Positions 52,314-64,000 of a stretch of DNA of 64,000 nucleotides are shown here, in pieces. Below the pieces are notes generated by a model. That model made no database searches. It had not been told where the DNA came from and was given only the letters and a program-made list of their open reading frames with translations. Source of the stretch: Panicum virgatum (taxonomy: Eukaryota > Streptophyta > Magnoliopsida > Poales > Poaceae); assembly GCF_016808335.1 (NCBI RefSeq), contig NC_053149.1:11893714-11957713 (forward strand), given 5' to 3'. How positions within the stretch are numbered: the first letter of the stretch is position 1; the number at the start of each line of letters is the position of its first letter. The translations under genes were made by a program, and so were the position numbers.

Positions 52314-55300
52314 TCAGTCTTTTGGGGAACCACTGCTTGAGCCGCTCTTCTTCCCACCATATTTCTGGCATAAGTCAGGGCAAATCATGAGGAATGAAAA
52401 ATTCACAATTAACCCAAGAATATTGTGCAACTACTACACTAGCATTTCTTGAACACCACACAATAAAGGTAAATTGATCCAGGGATCATAACTGATGGTG
52501 TTTAACGAACCCAAACTAGAAAAAAAAACCCAGTCTATGTTACTTAATTATATGCCACCCTCACGGTACCCGCAGCACTAGACTTTCAGCACAAGACCAT
52601 TCAGCAAATAAACAAAAGTCAACAATTTCTAACAGTAGGTACTGACCTGCTTCCCAATACTGAAGGGCACATATTTGTACTTGACCATATGCACAATCTG
52701 GCGCTTCATCGTAAGGACAAAGAGAACAACCCAGTAGCAAAGGAGTATGGGCCAGAAGACAGGAACATCAAACACAGAGAAGAAAGTCATCACAAAAGCT
52801 ATAACAAAAGCTTTTGTGATTGCATACCTGAAAGATAATGAAATGGTTGTTATGGGGGGTTATACTGGATTGGAATTGTAAGAAAGGTCTACACAATTAA
52901 GATTTAACGAAACAAAAGAACTACTTTCGAAAATACTAGAAAATGGATGAACAACTATGGTAGTACACATGCATTCAATACATGCTGCCCTGCATCTAAA
53001 ATCACATTAGATAGGAGACACTCAGACACCACACCCCAGAAGGAGTAAACTATAAGCATGTGATACATAGAATGCAGTCAAAGAACTTCATATGCTGCAT
53101 TTTTATGCATGCTACCACTCACAACAAAACAGTTTAGCCAACACAAAAAAAAAAATGTACTCCAACTCTGTATTTAAGAGTACTCGACACTAGTTATGGT
53201 CAACAATTATTGATGAAATATTGAACCACTCAGAGAACTCCTGAAAAACATTACTATAAATTTTAAGAAGAAACCATGAGTCCGTCTGTCTGACCTCTTA
53301 CAGAAGTGGGAACACTGCAAACTTGTGCTAAAGAGAACACTACCACAATAGCTCACAGAAACTATAAATGATCCATCATCCATCACGCACACGATGATAT
53401 TGAGGAGAAAGGTAACAAGGTATAATTTAAAAGCCCACAACAAGCACATGGGCAATGCCTAGACAAACAGAGTCACCAATCGGGGTACTTGAGCAATAGC
53501 AGCTAGGCAACGAGAGAGATTTCAGATTCTTGAATGTGCAATAATAAACGACTCTGAAAAGCTATTGTCTGGCTACCATTTGGAAGAGAGAAAAAAAGAT
53601 GGATTATGCACTAGAAAGATCAAAGATCACTAGTGACGATGACCCAGAACAATTAAAAAAGTGAAGCGAAAGAGAACTCCTTGGCAAGAGTCACCGGAAA
53701 TTTCAGAAATTAAAATTAGTCCAGATAAACACCATTTAGAATGAATATATTGTAACTAAAATAGAGGAGCTTCAGAATAAGTCTAGTTTCAATGAAGAAA
53801 CCCCCTTTTACCAAGCACATGGGCATCGCATACAACGATATTGTCAGCTACCTAAAGGTCCGATTCAACAGGGAGGACCAGTAGCAATAAGTAACATCTC
53901 TCTGCTGTTTGGTGGTGTGACAACATCAGAGGAGTTTGTTTTTATCATTGTCATCCACTGTAATTTCAAAGGAGATGTGGAATTGAAGGGATCAATGTTA
54001 TACAGTCGTCTGACTAATCGCGATTAGTCGCGATTAGTCGACCTTATCGCTCCGCTGGCTTCGATAAGTGGAGCGACTAGCTTTTGTCGATTAGATGTCT
54101 GATCGTCCGACTAATCGTCGCCTAATCGAGATTAGTCGTCCGACTTGCTGCTTGGTCGATCAGGTTGCCGGCCAAAAGATGTCCAGCCCGCCGCCTGTAT
54201 TGGGCTCAATTAGGCCCATTAGGGTTAACTATATAGAAGCCACTTTTGTGCACCACGCAGGCACAAACCTCCGCTCGACTGCTCGAGTCGAGCCGCCACC
54301 GCCGCCTGCGTCACGCCGCCGCTGCCGCCTGCGTCGTGCCGCCGCTGCCGCTCGCATCACGCCGCCGCCCGACCGCCTGTGTCACGCCGCCCAGGTCACG
54401 CGGCCGCCAGCTCGCATCACGCCGTCGCCTGACCGCCTGCGTCACGTCGCCTGGCCGCCGCCCGTCAGCGTGGCGGCGTCTGAAGATGAGCTCCTCCTCC
54501 GATGGTAAGTTTTCTTGCTCTGCTCTGCTCTTGCTCTGGTCTTGGCTCGTTGCTCGTGCTATGCTCTTGGCTCATTGCTCTTGCTCTGCTTAGCTCATTG
54601 CTCTGCAGATTTCGATGCACAGCGACAAAGGCAGGTGTAATGCTTGGTTCTTTTTAAATTTTGAATTAGTTGCTCACTTGCTGTAATGTTGTTACACATT
54701 TTATTTCAGCTACTGACTTCAGTTTTTCTCTTTGTAATTACAGTTTCAGCAGCAGAACAGCAAGGATATGGAGTGTGGGACAAGAATATGGAGTTCTGGA
54801 CAGTTCAAACATCAAATCTCACAAGTGTCACCAAACTGACTATCATTGTGGTGTTCCTGCTTGCTATATAGTATATAAGTACATATACATGTACATATAT
54901 GTCCTGGAATATATAGGACGACTATAGTGACGACTAGGACCGACTAGGGTCGACTAATCGACCTGATCGACGACTAGTCGCGACTAGTCGCCTTATCGGT
55001 GCCGTGGCGACTAGGCTCGACTAGACGACTGTATAACATTGGAAGGGATACAGCATGCCTTGAGTGGTTTATTCAGGAACCCAGACATAGTTTAGGAGGC
55101 AACTGGCAGGCAGTGATGCTTGGTTGTTGGGTTACTGGAGGGTGTGCAGATCAACATGCAGCACAAATAAGCACTGATTGACAATGACTTTGTAACTAAA
55201 ATGCATGGCAACCTGACTTGGAATTAGACAACCTTAATCAGGTGCCACGAACTTCCTAACAGAGAAATTCTGCTGCCCTTTTCTTCTGACTAAAGCAATC

Positions 55301-56778
55301 GTTGATAGATCATGCACTTCTGGGCAATGTTCAAAAAGGCGCTAGGCGGTTTCTAGGCGGCGACCCTCCGCCTAGAGCCTAGGCGAGCTTAGTCGAGCCT
55401 AGGCTTTTCAAGGCGATTTGCTAGGCGGTGCTATATATGTAGATATTTCTTGCCATACATGTCAACTATCTCCAAAAGAAAAGGAAAACCAGAGAATAGT
55501 GGGCCAAAAATTAGATAAAAAGCCCATCAAGCAGCCCAACTCAACCCCAACTTATACCCTAGCCACACCCACAACCTTATCCTCGCCCACCCTGCCTCCT
55601 CCACCCGTCTTCCTCCTCTGCTCCCAGGCCGCCGCAACCCTCCCGCCGTCATTCCTCCTCCGCCGCTGCCCCTGCTTGCTCCTCCTCCTCCTCCGCCGCC
55701 CCTACCTCCTCATCTGCCGCCGCTACCCCTACTTCCTTGGCGCCCGTCGCCCCTGCTTCCTCGGCGCCCGTCGCCCGTCCCTGCCTCCTCCGATGCTGCA
55801 ACGCCCGTCCCCGGCCTCCTCCGCCGCTGCCGTGCCGGTCCCCTGCCTCCTCCGCCGCCACAGGCCGCCTAGGGGACCGCCTACCCCCCTAGGCCAGGCG
55901 GAACCCCCTCGCCTAGATCTTAGTCGCGCCTAGGCGGGCGCCTAGAAACGCCTTTTTGAACATTGCTCCTGGGTTTCTTCTCTACAAGCTAAAAGTTCTC
56001 AACTGCCAGTTTCTCATCGATCACAACAAAATGAACTGCACGACTGTCTTTCATTGATTGATTCAGTGGGAGAACCTGGAGGGCTTTGGCGTGCCACAGT
56101 CGGTCGGCAAAAATGCCTATTTACTGAGGGGACGGATCAGTACTCAGTAGTAGCTGAGGAATAGTAATTTTTGAGCAGTAAAGGAAACCAATCGGTTTTA
56201 GATATGCCGATTAACACGGCTCCATCTAGTCTAGATAATGATAAGCTGTCTAGTAGTTTATCTAACCGACCCGATCGCACCACTCTAGTAGGCAAATACA
56301 TACAGGTAGCGTAGCGAATTGCCGGAGCAGATGCGGTAATAATAAGAAGTAAGAACGCGGATCTGGCGAGGAGCGGAGACAGATCTGGGGGAGGGGAGAC
56401 GGGATCTGACCAGAACTTGAACTCGGGGAGGCGCCTGATGAAGGGCTTGAACTCGTCGGAGCCCCGGGTGGGCAGCGCGGGGCCCTCGGCGGCGGCGGAG
56501 GGGTCCAGCTCCGGGTCGACCATGGGGGAGAGGAATCCGATGAGGAGGTTGAGGAGGTAGATCCCGAGCCCGTAGGTGACGATGTAGAAGCCCTGCACCA
56601 TGTAGACCCGCAGCGCGTAGATGGCGGCGGCGGCGAGCGTCCCGAGCCACCGCCCCGTGGCGTGCGGCGTGGAGCGGTCCAGGTAGTACTGGAACGCCCG
56701 CGACGCGTCGCTCCGCCACTTGGCCGCCGCGGCAGCGGCGCCGCCGGCGCCGGCGCCGGAGGAGTCGCCGGCGTCCAT
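52314..56778 (-). CDS. RER1: RER1, Golgi-to-ER retrieval receptor
   Basis: Three minus-strand exons, 56778-56411, 52827-52647 and 52364-52314, give 199 residues, the usual RER1 length. Exon 1 encodes an alanine-rich N-terminus, then [14 protein letters not shown] and two membrane segments ([38 protein letters not shown]), the [20 protein letters not shown] signature, and two bases of a tryptophan codon. Exon 2 completes the codon and encodes two more segments ([33 protein letters not shown]) and KYKYVPF. Exon 3 encodes [19 protein letters not shown]1 is a four-pass cis-Golgi protein that returns ER membrane proteins through COPI vesicles. Phases and splice sites fit exactly. The first intron is 3.58 kb and carries two hAT elements; the gene should be functional. 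Confidence 0.95.
52828..53992 (-). other. RER1 intron 1, AT-rich part
   Basis: No further exon or element recognised between exon 2 and the hAT element. Confidence 0.5.
53993..55041. mobile_element. hAT element in RER1 intron 1
   Basis: The element is 1049 bp, with inverted ends CAATGTTATACAGTCGTC and GACGACTGTATAACATTG and perfect 8-bp duplications GAAGGGAT (53985-53992 and 55042-55049). Both flanks are filled with short CGACTAATCG / CGACTAGTCG repeats. The centre has a promoter-like stretch (GGCCCATTAGGGTTA) and a GC-rich CGCATCACGCCGCCGC-type repeat that ends ATGAGCTCCTCCTCCGATG followed by a GT donor. It looks like a deleted autonomous element that kept its promoter and first exon. Confidence 0.9.
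55325..55965. mobile_element. Second hAT element in RER1 intron 1
   Basis: The element is 641 bp, with ends CAATGTTCAAAAAGGCG and CGCCTTTTTGAACATTG and duplications CTTCTGGG / CTCCTGGG (55317-55324 and 55966-55973, one mismatch). Subterminal GCCTAGGCG-type repeats line both sides. The GC-rich centre has open frames of proline and arginine but no transposase. Confidence 0.85.
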
Positions 56779-57195
56779 CGGATCGGATCGGGTGGGGTGG
56801 GGCCGGGTGGGGCGGAACCCTAAGCTTGGGTCAGACGCGAGGGGAGGGGAGGGGAGGAGGGAGACGAGGAGACTTGGCTCGGCTCGGCTCTTCCGGTGGT
56901 TGGGAGTCGGTGCCGTTTACTTGCTCTGCTTGGTGGGCGTTCCGTTCGAGCAGCAGCTGCCAGCCAGCCACAGGCAGATCGAGCGACCGGGGGAGAGGGG
57001 GGATGAGAAAGCGATGGGCGTCGCCTCCCCGTCGGGTTGGGCATATGCCGTCTTCGTCAACTTCAGGATTCTCTCCGGCTCGATGCTCCCTAGTCTGCCG
57101 CGGTCAGAGAATACAGTCTCGGAGACGATGAAACAGTTTCAGGATACGTGCGATCAACGGTACTGTGATCATTAATATATCTTCAACTAGTTAGT
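56779..57195 (-). other. RER1 5' UTR and promoter region
   Basis: On the minus strand the sequence before the RER1 ATG is GC-rich; on the plus strand it reads AACCCTAAG at about 56816-56824, a telo-box-like motif. Overlapping open frames have no recognisable protein. No TATA box is evident. Confidence 0.45.
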
Positions 57196-57197
57196 TA

Positions 57198-57430
57198 CTC
57201 CTTCCGTTTTGAAAAAGGTATTTTGGTTTGTTCCGAATTAAATTGTTCTAAGATTGATCAAGTTTATAGGAAAGAGAAATAACATTTTGAAGGTCAAATG
57301 AGAATGATTAGATTCATTATGAAACATATTTTTATAATTTACTTATTTGATGTGTTAGATTTTCTATAAATCTGATCAAATTTAGAGTACTTTGACTTAA
57401 GACAAATCAAAATACCTTATATGAAGGGAG
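57198..57430. mobile_element. Stowaway-like MITE
   Basis: Ends CTCCTTCCGTTTTG and CTTATATGAAGGGAG lie between TA dinucleotides (57196-57197, 57431-57432). Inverted AAGGTATTTTG / CAAAATACCTT follow the tips. The element is 233 bp. Confidence 0.8.
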
Positions 57431-57652
57431 TATATGTTAAGTTTAAAACCATATTAAGAGTCTTCTTTGAATCAAACATAATGTCCACGTACCAAACAAG
57501 TAGATAAAAGACATAGAAAAATTTGGATTGATGGACTAGTTGATGACATTCTATAGGAAATCTAACATTATCTATTGGACGGGGAATTCTAATTCCAAAG
57601 GAGCATAACAGTAGTACAGCAAACGATTTTAATGAACAAAGATCCCAATTAA

Positions 57653-57990
57653 GGTCTTGTTTAGATTACTTTGCATTTTGCATTTTTGGATTTTTGGAAG
57701 GGAATCTTCAATATTTGAAGTATTAAATGTAGACTAATTACAAAACCAATTACAGATCTCGTCTGTAAACTACGAGACGAATCTAATGGGCCTAATTAAT
57801 TCATCATTAGAGCATATTTATTGCAGCATTACTGTAGCAATTTAGTATCTAATTACGCCCTAATTAGGCTCATTAGATTCGTCTCGCGATTTACAGTCCA
57901 TTTGTGTAATGCGATTTATTTTTCGACTACATTTAGTACACCATGCGAGCGATTTACAAAAATTTTGTATTTTGGGATCTAAACAGAGCC
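57653..57990. mobile_element. Tourist/PIF-Harbinger MITE
   Basis: 338 bp between TAA trinucleotides (57650-57652, 57991-57993). Ends GGTCTTGTTTAGATTAC and GGGATCTAAACAGAGCC are inverses. The centre is a near palindrome around AGACGAATCTAATGGGCC and GGCTCATTAGATTCGTCTC. This is a very common grass family. Confidence 0.85.
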
Positions 57991-57993
57991 TAA

Positions 57994-59388
57994 TATTGAT
58001 GGTCTTTGATGAATATAGATGATATCCGATAAGAATAGGTGAACTTTGATTAGTACTGTTGAATTTTCATAAATATATATATGAACCGTTATATACTTGA
58101 TTTTGATTGATAGAGTTGATGTTTTATGAATATTAGTGAATTGTGATGAAATTTGATGAATATTGTCCCCTTACTCTCCGCATCACCTTCATCATCCACC
58201 ATAGGTCAAGCTTGTCTTCACTAGAACAATGCTGCCTCCACCTAGATTGAATTCCTTTCTAGCGCAAATCCAGCTCCTAACCTTAAAGGTTGCCGATGTT
58301 GAATTCTATCACGCCAACCAGACCTTTGGTGCTACACGGCAACAATCTCGTCACTTTTGGCCATAGGAAGCTACTAACAGCGGTGTTTGTTGTCATCGTT
58401 CGAGCAGGTATATAGAAGCGGCATCAAACTTGTCGTCACAAGGATTCAGGGCACGCATGGCTGAGAGGCGGCGTCAGGCTTATCTTAGGATCCTAACAGG
58501 CATCGTTGAGTTCGACCGATGGTGGCAGGGCCACTTAATATATGCCCCTCGTGCAAACACATGCGACAACGAGGATCTCATTTGATCAAATGATGGTCAG
58601 GATCTCGTGCGACAAGATTAAGGTGCTAGTTGAACACCTGCATATGTCGAGACCTTTATGGGATTATTTTGACCACTGCACGATAAATTTAGTGGTTGAG
58701 AAAAAAATCAGAGCACATTTTTTACCACCAACAGATTCGGTAACAATGGTCATCTTAGTATTAATTGCTAGTTTTGGTAGGTTTGTAAAGAAGAGTACAG
58801 ATAATATATTGCAGAGTACATGGAAAAGAGCTCCTGAGTAGAGGCAGATCAAAGGGCAAGAGGGCTGGAGCCCTCTACCCCAGGCATTCTATAGAGCCCC
58901 ACCAAAACCTCCCCCAATAACTTTTAGCCATTGATGAGGAGGAGGAGGAGGAGGAAGAAGTAGAAAATGAGAGGAATGAGGAGGAACAAGAAGAGAAATA
59001 AAGTCTCCCTAAAGTTAAATTTCTAGACCCCGCTCTGGGAGTTTTGTCTCACTGAATGTTAGCGCTAGGTTAAGGGGGAATGATCTTAGAATTCTTGATT
59101 ATAGGAGTCGCTCCATATATTATTATATTTATATTTAGGCATCTTATAGTTTGTAAAAGTTAATTATAGTCCTTTCCATAGTTTTAAATAGCGGGCTATA
59201 GCCCATCTACAACAGCGCTATTAGTGCCTGGAGAGGATCGCCGCAACGGGCTATAGCGACGATTAAGCGGGCTAAAGCGCACTATAGCGGAAATTTAATG
59301 CAATTCTGGATTGCTACCGTTAAATCCTATAAACCTCTATTTAGAACCTTGGTGCCTTGATATATTGATGCTAACTATTACTTCATCC
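57994..59388. other. Spacer, no gene recognised
   Basis: Low-complexity AT-rich sequence, a purine-rich GAG-repeat tract at about 58935-59000, and a hAT-like fragment at 59172-59352. Short frames have no recognisable domain. Confidence 0.5.
59172..59352. mobile_element. Candidate hAT-like MITE
   Basis: GTTTTAAATAGCGGGCTATAGC at the left and CTATTTAGAACC at the right are partial inverses. The inside is rich in GCTATAGC and AGCGGGCTA. Target duplications are not clear. Confidence 0.35.
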
Positions 59389-59390
59389 GT

Positions 59391-59525
59391 CTCAAATTAT
59401 TAGTTGTTTTGGCTTCTAAATACATAATGTCTGCTATGCATCTAGATATATATTGTGTTTAGATGCATAGTAAAATATATGTATCTAGAAAAGTCCAAAT
59501 GATTAATAATTTGGGCCGGAGGGAA
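59391..59525. mobile_element. Stowaway-like MITE
   Basis: CTTCATCCGTCTCAAATTAT at the left and ATAATTTGGGCCGGAGGGA at the right are partial inverses flanked by TA. The centre contains TAGATATATATTG and its inverse. Confidence 0.6.
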
Positions 59526-59633
59526 TATCTCATATAATAATGCTTGCCATGACGATTCCTGAAAAGAAATGTTTTCCACTGGTACTGTAATAGGTATTGT
59601 ACTCAGGGTGCTTGAAAGCTTTATTTTCGCTAA

Positions 59634-60670
59634 CTGTGTTCTAACGCGACTGGCGAATTTTCAGACGCTAAGGCACTCGACAGTGTGGTAGTGTCGGCTC
59701 GGAATATGGCCGACGAACAAACTACTCAATTGCTAGTGTCTCGTGCGTTGGATCGGAATTGTCTAGCACACAATGACTCGAGGATTGAGACTGGTTCGGG
59801 TCGAAAAATGCTCTACGTCCAGTATGGGGGTGGTTCTCTTGCTTTATTGCTCGAGCCCAGGTGCTCAAAGTTGGAGGGGAGCTTACAATCTTTCAAGCAG
59901 TGGACAGTTCTCTTGAACTCGGATCCCCCTTTTTTCCTACGTGGGGGCTTTCCCTTTTATACCTCAAGGTGGGGTCCCCGATTTACATATTTCTATTGTG
60001 ATATCTTGGTCTACCGGGGGGTCCCTCGTCTTCGTCAGTCGGCGAGCCCCGCCCGGTCGGTCGGGAGTGGAGAGGCTATGTCAGGTCGGTTTTCTTGGGC
60101 GACGGGTTTCAAGCTGTTGTCCCATCTTGGTCAGTCGGAGCGGCTTTGGTACTCGGTCGGGGCTCGTCGGTCGTCTTCTCTCCTGTCCGTCCGTATCGGT
60201 GCCGCACATCCTTCCCCTCGTGGCTTCTGACCCGAGGACGGCACGCCCGTTGAGGGGTGTCCTGACACGGTCAGGCGGACTTGTCCTGTCACAGTCCCTG
60301 GCGTAATGGAGTGGCGTCAGGGGGAGTCATAATTACGGCGTGCGGGACGGAGTTCGTTGACGCCCTCTCCCGTCCCTCATCCGCTAGGTCGAGTAGACTG
60401 CACGGCCTACACTGTGTTCAAGTCAGAGGGTCCTGTCGATCGTGCGAGCATGGCGTGCGGCAGGAGTGGGCGGCGTGTACGGGCGGACGGGAGCTGGCTT
60501 GATCGGCACGCCCGTCGTACCAAGCGGCATTTTTGGTGCGCACGGCTCGGGCCGCGCGGTACAGCGCTAACCCGGCGGGTCCCTGGTCAGGAGGCCTCCA
60601 TGTGTCCCTCTTTAGAGGGTCGGTAACTGGCCGGGCCGGGCCGTGGAGGTTGGCATCCGTCCGTGTTAGA
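59634..60670. mobile_element. Candidate solo LTR
   Basis: A GC-moderate block of about 1 kb runs from TGTTCTAACGCG to GTGTTAGACA and contains a promoter-like CCCTTTTATACCTCAAGG near 59951. The composition and TATA placement resemble a grass Gypsy LTR. No partner LTR or internal region is present, and no matching 5-bp target duplication was found. The 181-residue frame at 59685-60230 has no recognisable domain. Confidence 0.3.
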
Positions 60671-61231
60671 CAACTTGGCAATTTTCGGTATATTTTAATT
60701 CCAAATATTACTAGCAATTTCATGGCATAAAAGAGTGATAATGTGTGAACAAAATATGTGCTTGTGTTCATGTTATTCTCACTAATAATCATGAACAAAA
60801 TATTAAACCAAAATAGGTTTAGAGTGTACCCCAAGACGGGACCAGTGCCGGAGGCACCGGGTGCGCCGTTACAAGCTGGAATAGACATTCTATTCGGCTG
60901 GCCTTGCTTGATGTAGCCAAACGAGGTCGATGCAAGAAGATATTCGTAGTGCAGTCCCACGAACGGTCACCAGGAAGTAAACGAAGTAATTGTTCACGCC
61001 GGGATGTAGATGAAGTAGTCGTTCAGGAGCGAGCAGTCGCGTCAAGACGCTCCCCAAAAATCTGATTGCCTGCTATCCCGTGCAGGACCTTCAGCGAGCA
61101 GAGGTTCCGGAGGCCTGCTCTCGCTAGAGCTGTGCGCGTAGCGCTAGCGATGGAAATGGCAGAAAGCAGCAGAGGGAGAAGGGAGAGGTCTCCTAAGCAG
61201 GAGTACCTGAAGCAAGTGCTTGTGGTGTAAG
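60671..61231. other. Spacer, no gene recognised
   Basis: Mixed sequence with no supported frame; the minus-strand frame at 61023-61256 lacks a recognisable domain. Confidence 0.4.
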
Positions 61232-61790
61232 TGTTGGAAATATGCCCTAGAGGCAATCATATTTCCTTGTATTCATGATTAACAAAGTGTTCATTGAATA
61301 TCCATGGATGACAACTTGTATTGATTAATGCTTATGTGAAGTATTTGTGAAACTCTTTACTTGTATGGATATTTTAAAATGTTCCTAGTCGGAGTTCATG
61401 TGAGGACACACATGAATATTAGACTAGCACATGTATTAGTTGATTGACTACATTTCACAAGTCATGGACATGGGGATGTCAAACTAATAATGTGGGTTCA
61501 TGTGAGACATGAGACAGAACTGACCCAACACGAGATGATGACTTCTCATTACACAATATGTACGATGTGTCCTAAGACCTGAGATCATCGTATTTACTCA
61601 AGATGTGAACCGACTTACTTAGGAGCCATCAAACGCTACACTGACACAGGGTAGTTATAAAGGTGGCTTTCGGGTCTGTCAAGAAGCATGCTGTGAGACA
61701 TAGTCTGTCAAGATGGGATTTGCCCCTCTCTACAAGAGAGAGATATCTCTGGGCCCCTCGAGTGATTCGGATCAAGAAATGCATGGCCAT
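61232..61790 (+). mobile_element. BARE/Angela-like Copia LTR, truncated
   Basis: TGTTGGAAATATGCCCTAGA and GGCAATCATA at 61232 match the well-known start of BARE/Angela-type grass LTRs. The LTR runs about 550 bases, through CCCTCTCTACAAGAG, and is cut where another element begins at 61791. Confidence 0.65.
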
Positions 61791-64000
61791 TGTGGCGGCC
61801 CCGCCCAAATTAATCCGGCTTAAGTGCGCTAACCATCATCAAAACGACAATCAGGGTTAACACGCACTTAAAACGGAGTAATCCGGCAGTGCTGTCGGGT
61901 AAAATTCCGATTAAACCACTTGAAACAGGATCGACAAAGCAGTTCAGAGCGTGCAACATTCCACAAATTTTACAGCACAGAGTATGAAATTGAATTATTA
62001 TTACAAAACAAGGTTGAATTTATAAAAAGACAACAGAGTTCAAGTGCAGCAGAAAAATACACGATAGTCTAGCGACGATAGAAGACGTCATGATGAAGCC
62101 CGTACATGACATTAATCACATCCTCAGATGTACCACCTGAAAAACAAACCACAAGCAAGGCTGAGTATACTAATACTCAGCAAGGCTTACCCGACTAAGG
62201 GTATACTTAGCCCTTTATCTAGACATGCAAGGCTTTTGGCTTGAGGGGTTTGTTTTGCCGAAAAGCAGTAAAGAGTAGATCCTTAATTTCAGGTTTCAGC
62301 TTCCAAATTCTAGTTAAATTAACCATTCTAGGTGTGCATCTATCCAATAGCATACATGGTGGGAAACAATTATCTTTCATCATCCAACCAACCATATTCA
62401 TCATCATCATCATCTTTCACTTTTTACTCTATGTGGCAAAAGGGTTAAGCAGTCCCAAATCGTGAGAAGCGGACGATTCGAATCGATTTTGTTAACCTGG
62501 CCAGGCAGACCTAACACACACACATGGGAATCGACGTCTCGCTTCGCCCACGCGGCTTTTCCCTTCAATTCCCGCTGCACGGAACAGGCCCGCCGCCCTC
62601 GACTACAAGAATCCACGCCACGGTACGGTGCCGGGTCGTGAGCCTTCTTGAACCCGCATGTGGCCGCATGAGAACAACGTTCAAAGACGGTGGGAAGGTA
62701 TGTTCCGGCCTCGGTGCAATCCAGTACTTAAGCTTACCGATTACCATATTTCTCGGCATGTGGTTAGTACGTTCAAAAGCTTAACCACCACTACCACACA
62801 CTGCGGCCTTATCCATTTTCACTAAACAGACGTAGTATCACAAGTACCACAACCCCGCCCGTGAGCCTTATAGTTGCAGCATGTAGTAGACATTCAACTC
62901 CTATAGTTCTGGCGAGTGACAGGAAATCACTCGACTTCTACCGAACCATTAGCCTAGCCATCTAGCGACCTACACATACTTGTGTTCAAGCATAGGTACC
63001 TAGGATTATGCAGCTAAGGTTCCAAGCAACTCCTGTAAACTTAAATGCGCAAGTAGATAGAAACAATAATAAGTTGCATAAATTTAAAATAGATAGGACA
63101 TGCTCCGGGGCTTGCCTGGAATTAACACTAGGTCAGTGTTAGTTAGAGAACAACTGCTCGGCGAGCATCTTCCTTCGGTCATGCACATCGGGATCCATCC
63201 ATCCATCTTCTAGATGTGTCCACCATTCACCGTCTTCTGGCTCGGCTTCAACGTCACATCCTTCACGTGGTTCATCTATCATACCTAAATGAAATGCAGC
63301 AATGCATATGTATGAATGCATAGTTCCGAGTTGTTTAGCGATTTAGGTGTTATTATTTTTCCTTTAAAGACAACTCACTGAACCTACTTAGCATGAATAG
63401 ACCCGATTAAAGCACTACCTTACAAACCTTTAAGAAACAGCACGGGAAATATTTTACTGGGTACTACAGGTCATAACACGACTAAACCTACTGGGTTCAT
63501 ATTTTATTTTGCAAATTACAGAGTATAGAAAATAAGTCAAGCTAGATCTATATTAATCAAGATTTATTTATACAGATAGTTAAACTCAGTTTCTGGGTCT
63601 CAAGCTTTTCCAACATGATAATGTACTCAAAACTACTCACTGGTTAAAATATAATAATTTTCTAAGAATAGAAACTATTTATGATGATTTAGTGAATTTA
63701 AACCTAGATAAATTATTTGGGCATGTTAAATAGTAGTAGAGTGCTTACAAATTTTACCACCAAATATATTCATTGGGTTGATCCTACTGTAGGAATTTCA
63801 AACTCAACATAAAAGCATAACATGGTGAAAAATTAAAACTACCACACTCATTCATAAATCAAGATTTAATAGCATCTATTCATAAATCAAGATTTAAAAG
63901 CATAACATGAGAACTGACTATGAAATTTTTATAATAACACTAGAATCACATGTACATAATACCTTAAAAATTTCATAACATGTCATGGCTCCCAACATCA
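61791..64000. mobile_element. LTR-retrotransposon sequence running off the window
   Basis: Begins TGTGGCGGCCCCGCCCAAAT right after the truncated LTR, and contains CTGAGTATACTAATACTCAG and CAAGGCTTACCCGAC, phrases I know from abundant grass LTRs. No protein-coding domain is present up to the window end, so it may be a long LTR or a non-autonomous element; orientation and family are uncertain. Later frames are short and unrecognised. Confidence 0.45.

Noticed and set aside
59685..60230. 181-codon plus-strand frame
   Set aside because: No recognisable domain, and it overlaps a candidate LTR with a promoter-like sequence inside the frame.

Overview
The window is nuclear DNA from a grass. The evidence is intron-containing plant genes (a NAC factor, RER1, a DUF868 protein and a tandem array of isoflavone-reductase-like genes), Stowaway and Tourist MITEs, Copia retrotransposons, a Helitron carrying an RPA gene, and a long terminal repeat starting TGTTGGAAATATGCCC like grass BARE/Angela elements. 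The very GC-rich third positions of the single-copy genes and the repeat families suggest a panicoid grass; that is inference, and I cannot name the species.

Layout. 1-503 is the 3' part of a DUF868 gene. 504-4480 is repeats: a tRNA-derived SINE, a hAT element and a microsatellite. 4605-5786 is an intact proline/lysine-glutamate-rich protein gene. 6053-7570 is a Mutator-like element with GC-rich arms of about 465 bp. 7758-8594 is a lysine-rich, probably nucleolar, protein gene. 10111-11470 is an isoflavone-reductase-like (IRL) pseudogene. 12455-13222 is another hAT element. 15097-16383 is an intact NAC gene. 17817-30794 holds three more IRL genes: one lacking its last exon, one whose second intron contains a complete Copia element, and one without the second intron. 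31168-38170 is a second, minus-strand Copia element. 41584-49173 is a decayed Helitron Rep/helicase followed by an RPA-like gene. 51121-51620 is a fifth, deleted IRL copy. 52314-56778 is RER1 on the minus strand, with two hAT elements in its first intron. 57198-64000 is MITEs and LTR sequence.

How it fits together. The five IRL copies are one family expanded locally and then pulled apart or broken by transposons. Only the copies at 19039-26312 and 29786-30794 look able to make full-length (310 and 309 residue) NADPH-dependent reductases. The other likely working genes are the two charged-protein genes, NAC, RER1 and possibly the DUF868 gene. The large elements share one mode of decay: most in-frame stops sit where a single C-to-T or G-to-A change would explain them, as expected for methylated, silenced DNA.

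I found no CRISPR array, rRNA, canonical tRNA or operon, and no clear sign of an undescribed biological system. The most interesting points are the IRL gene reading across a Copia element, the Helitron-linked RPA gene, the Copia element whose gag position is occupied by GC-rich non-viral DNA, and the long-armed Mutator-like element.
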